DNA of 15,000 nt from Salpingoeca rosetta (Eukaryota; Opisthokonta; Choanoflagellata; Craspedida; Salpingoecidae), in the NCBI RefSeq assembly GCF_000188695.1, contig NW_004754908.1, positions 750,856-765,855 of the forward strand. Direction: 5' to 3'. Both the position numbers and the translations under genes were made by a program. This document shows, piece by piece, positions 14,404 to 15,000 of the stretch. Position 1 is the first letter of the stretch; each line of letters opens with the position of its first letter. Below the pieces are notes generated by a model, which saw nothing but the letters and a program-made list of their open reading frames with translations, made no database searches and was not told the DNA's origin.

Positions 14404-15000
14404 ATGCTGCTGCGGTGTTGTGGAGAAGTGTGTTGTGTGCGAGCGGTCCTGCTGGCGGTTGTGGCGCTGGTGGCGCTGGCCACAACAGTGGTGCCATTAT
14501 GCTCAGCAGGAGCTGTTGTGAGCACGGGCGGGTGCGATGGGATTGCTACAGTGTGGCCAAAGCCCACGCGTTGCAGGACACACAGCACAACCATCGTGAG
14601 TTTGTGCCGAGTGACTGTGGAATCTGGTGTGCTGCTGCGTATTGGATTGTGTTGGAAGAGTTCACACATGTTTGCGTACACAGATGTTTGTGTACATAGA
14701 TGTTTGTACATAGATGTTTGTGTACAAAGATGTTTGTGTACATGGATGTTTGCGTACACTCACACGCGTTCGCTCACTCACGCACACACACACACACACA
14801 CACATATCTCACTTGCGCACACTTGCTCACTCACCCCAACACACACACACACACACACATAAACACACACGCAGTCGGTGCACCCAGCGCTGCAAATCAA
14901 TAGCAACTCATCCAATACTGTGCTACAGCAAGCCATCGACCGTTATTCAGATCTACTTCTCACAAAGGTCAGTGAAGATGCACACGAAGAGCGCAACGGC
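14404..15000 (+). CDS. Probable beta-hexosaminidase (GH20), 5' part, cut by window edge
   Basis: Hexosaminidases remove terminal GlcNAc/GalNAc in lysosomes or outside the cell. Exon 14404-14595 encodes 64 residues: a hydrophobic signal segment (about residues 13-36), then ATVWPKPTR. After a GTGAGT donor, the next exon starts at 14875 in frame and encodes SVHPALQINS, then NTVLQQAIDRYSDLLLTK. WP-x-P followed by a beta strand and a vL-x-x-A-x-x-RY-x-x-l helix is the usual start of the GH20 N-terminal domain. The frame stays open to base 15000, although a GTCAGT at 14968 could end the exon at 14967. The catalytic domain with its Asp-Glu pair lies outside the window, so the name rests on this short N-terminal match. 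No earlier in-frame ATG exists upstream of 14404. Confidence 0.6.
14668..14761 (+). repeat. 16-bp minisatellite (ATGTTTGTGTACATAG)6 in hexosaminidase intron
   Basis: Six units, five of 16 bp and one of 14 bp, differing at a few positions (GTGTACATAG, GCGTACACAG, GTGTACAAAG). Most units contain the palindrome GTAC, and several contain TGTACA. The array lies between the donor at 14596 and the acceptor at 14871-14874. Confidence 0.93.
14781..14866 (+). repeat. CA-rich repeats, hexosaminidase intron
   Basis: Two CA arrays (about 14782-14804 and 14840-14859) with CT/CA-rich sequence between them, shortly before the 3' splice site at 14871-14874. Confidence 0.85.

Noticed and set aside
14668..14761. 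CRISPR-like array
   Set aside because: The units are contiguous 16-bp tandem copies without spacers, in an intron of a eukaryotic gene.

Overview
This 15 kb window is nuclear DNA from an intron-rich eukaryote. The genes are broken into 40-220 bp exons by GT-AG introns of roughly 100-450 bp. Coding sequence is GC-leaning, and the introns and spacers carry very many (CA)n/(TG)n, (CAA)n/(GTT)n and (CT)n arrays. Compact head-to-head gene pairs, a NEK2-type kinase, animal-like HPPD and LIPT2 genes and a secreted repeat-propeller protein suggest a unicellular holozoan, perhaps a choanoflagellate. That placement is inference only, because no rRNA or other marker is present.

Layout, left to right. 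(1) 1-468 is a (CA)n array plus the upstream region of the first gene. (2) 469-4005 (+) is 4-hydroxyphenylpyruvate dioxygenase in 14 coding exons, with an unbroken reading frame of 384 codons. (3) 4498-6219 (-) is mitochondrial octanoyl (lipoyl) transferase LIPT2 in 6 exons, convergent with HPPD. (4) 6287-7653 (+) is a probable TFIIIC subunit 6 (GTF3C6-like) in 5 exons, divergent from LIPT2 with only 67 bp between start codons. (5) 8693-about 12216 (+) is a NEK2-type mitotic kinase with a C-terminal coiled coil, in about 13 exons. (6) 13004-14266 (-) is a single-exon secreted protein made of seven repeats of about 48 residues, read as a beta-propeller. (7) 14404-15000 (+) is the 5' part of a probable GH20 beta-hexosaminidase, divergent from the propeller gene and cut by the window edge.

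The genes do not form one pathway: they cover tyrosine catabolism, mitochondrial lipoylation, Pol III transcription, the centrosome/mitotic cycle, a secreted propeller and lysosomal glycan breakdown. I see no mobile element, RNA gene, CRISPR array or defence-like system, and nothing supports a new multi-gene system here. The unusual content is architectural: microsatellites butting onto splice sites, complementary microsatellites in introns flanking the same exons, a one-codon first coding exon, and very short divergent intergenic spaces. All exon joins were made by hand from reading-frame continuity, splice dinucleotides and family motifs; none has transcript support.
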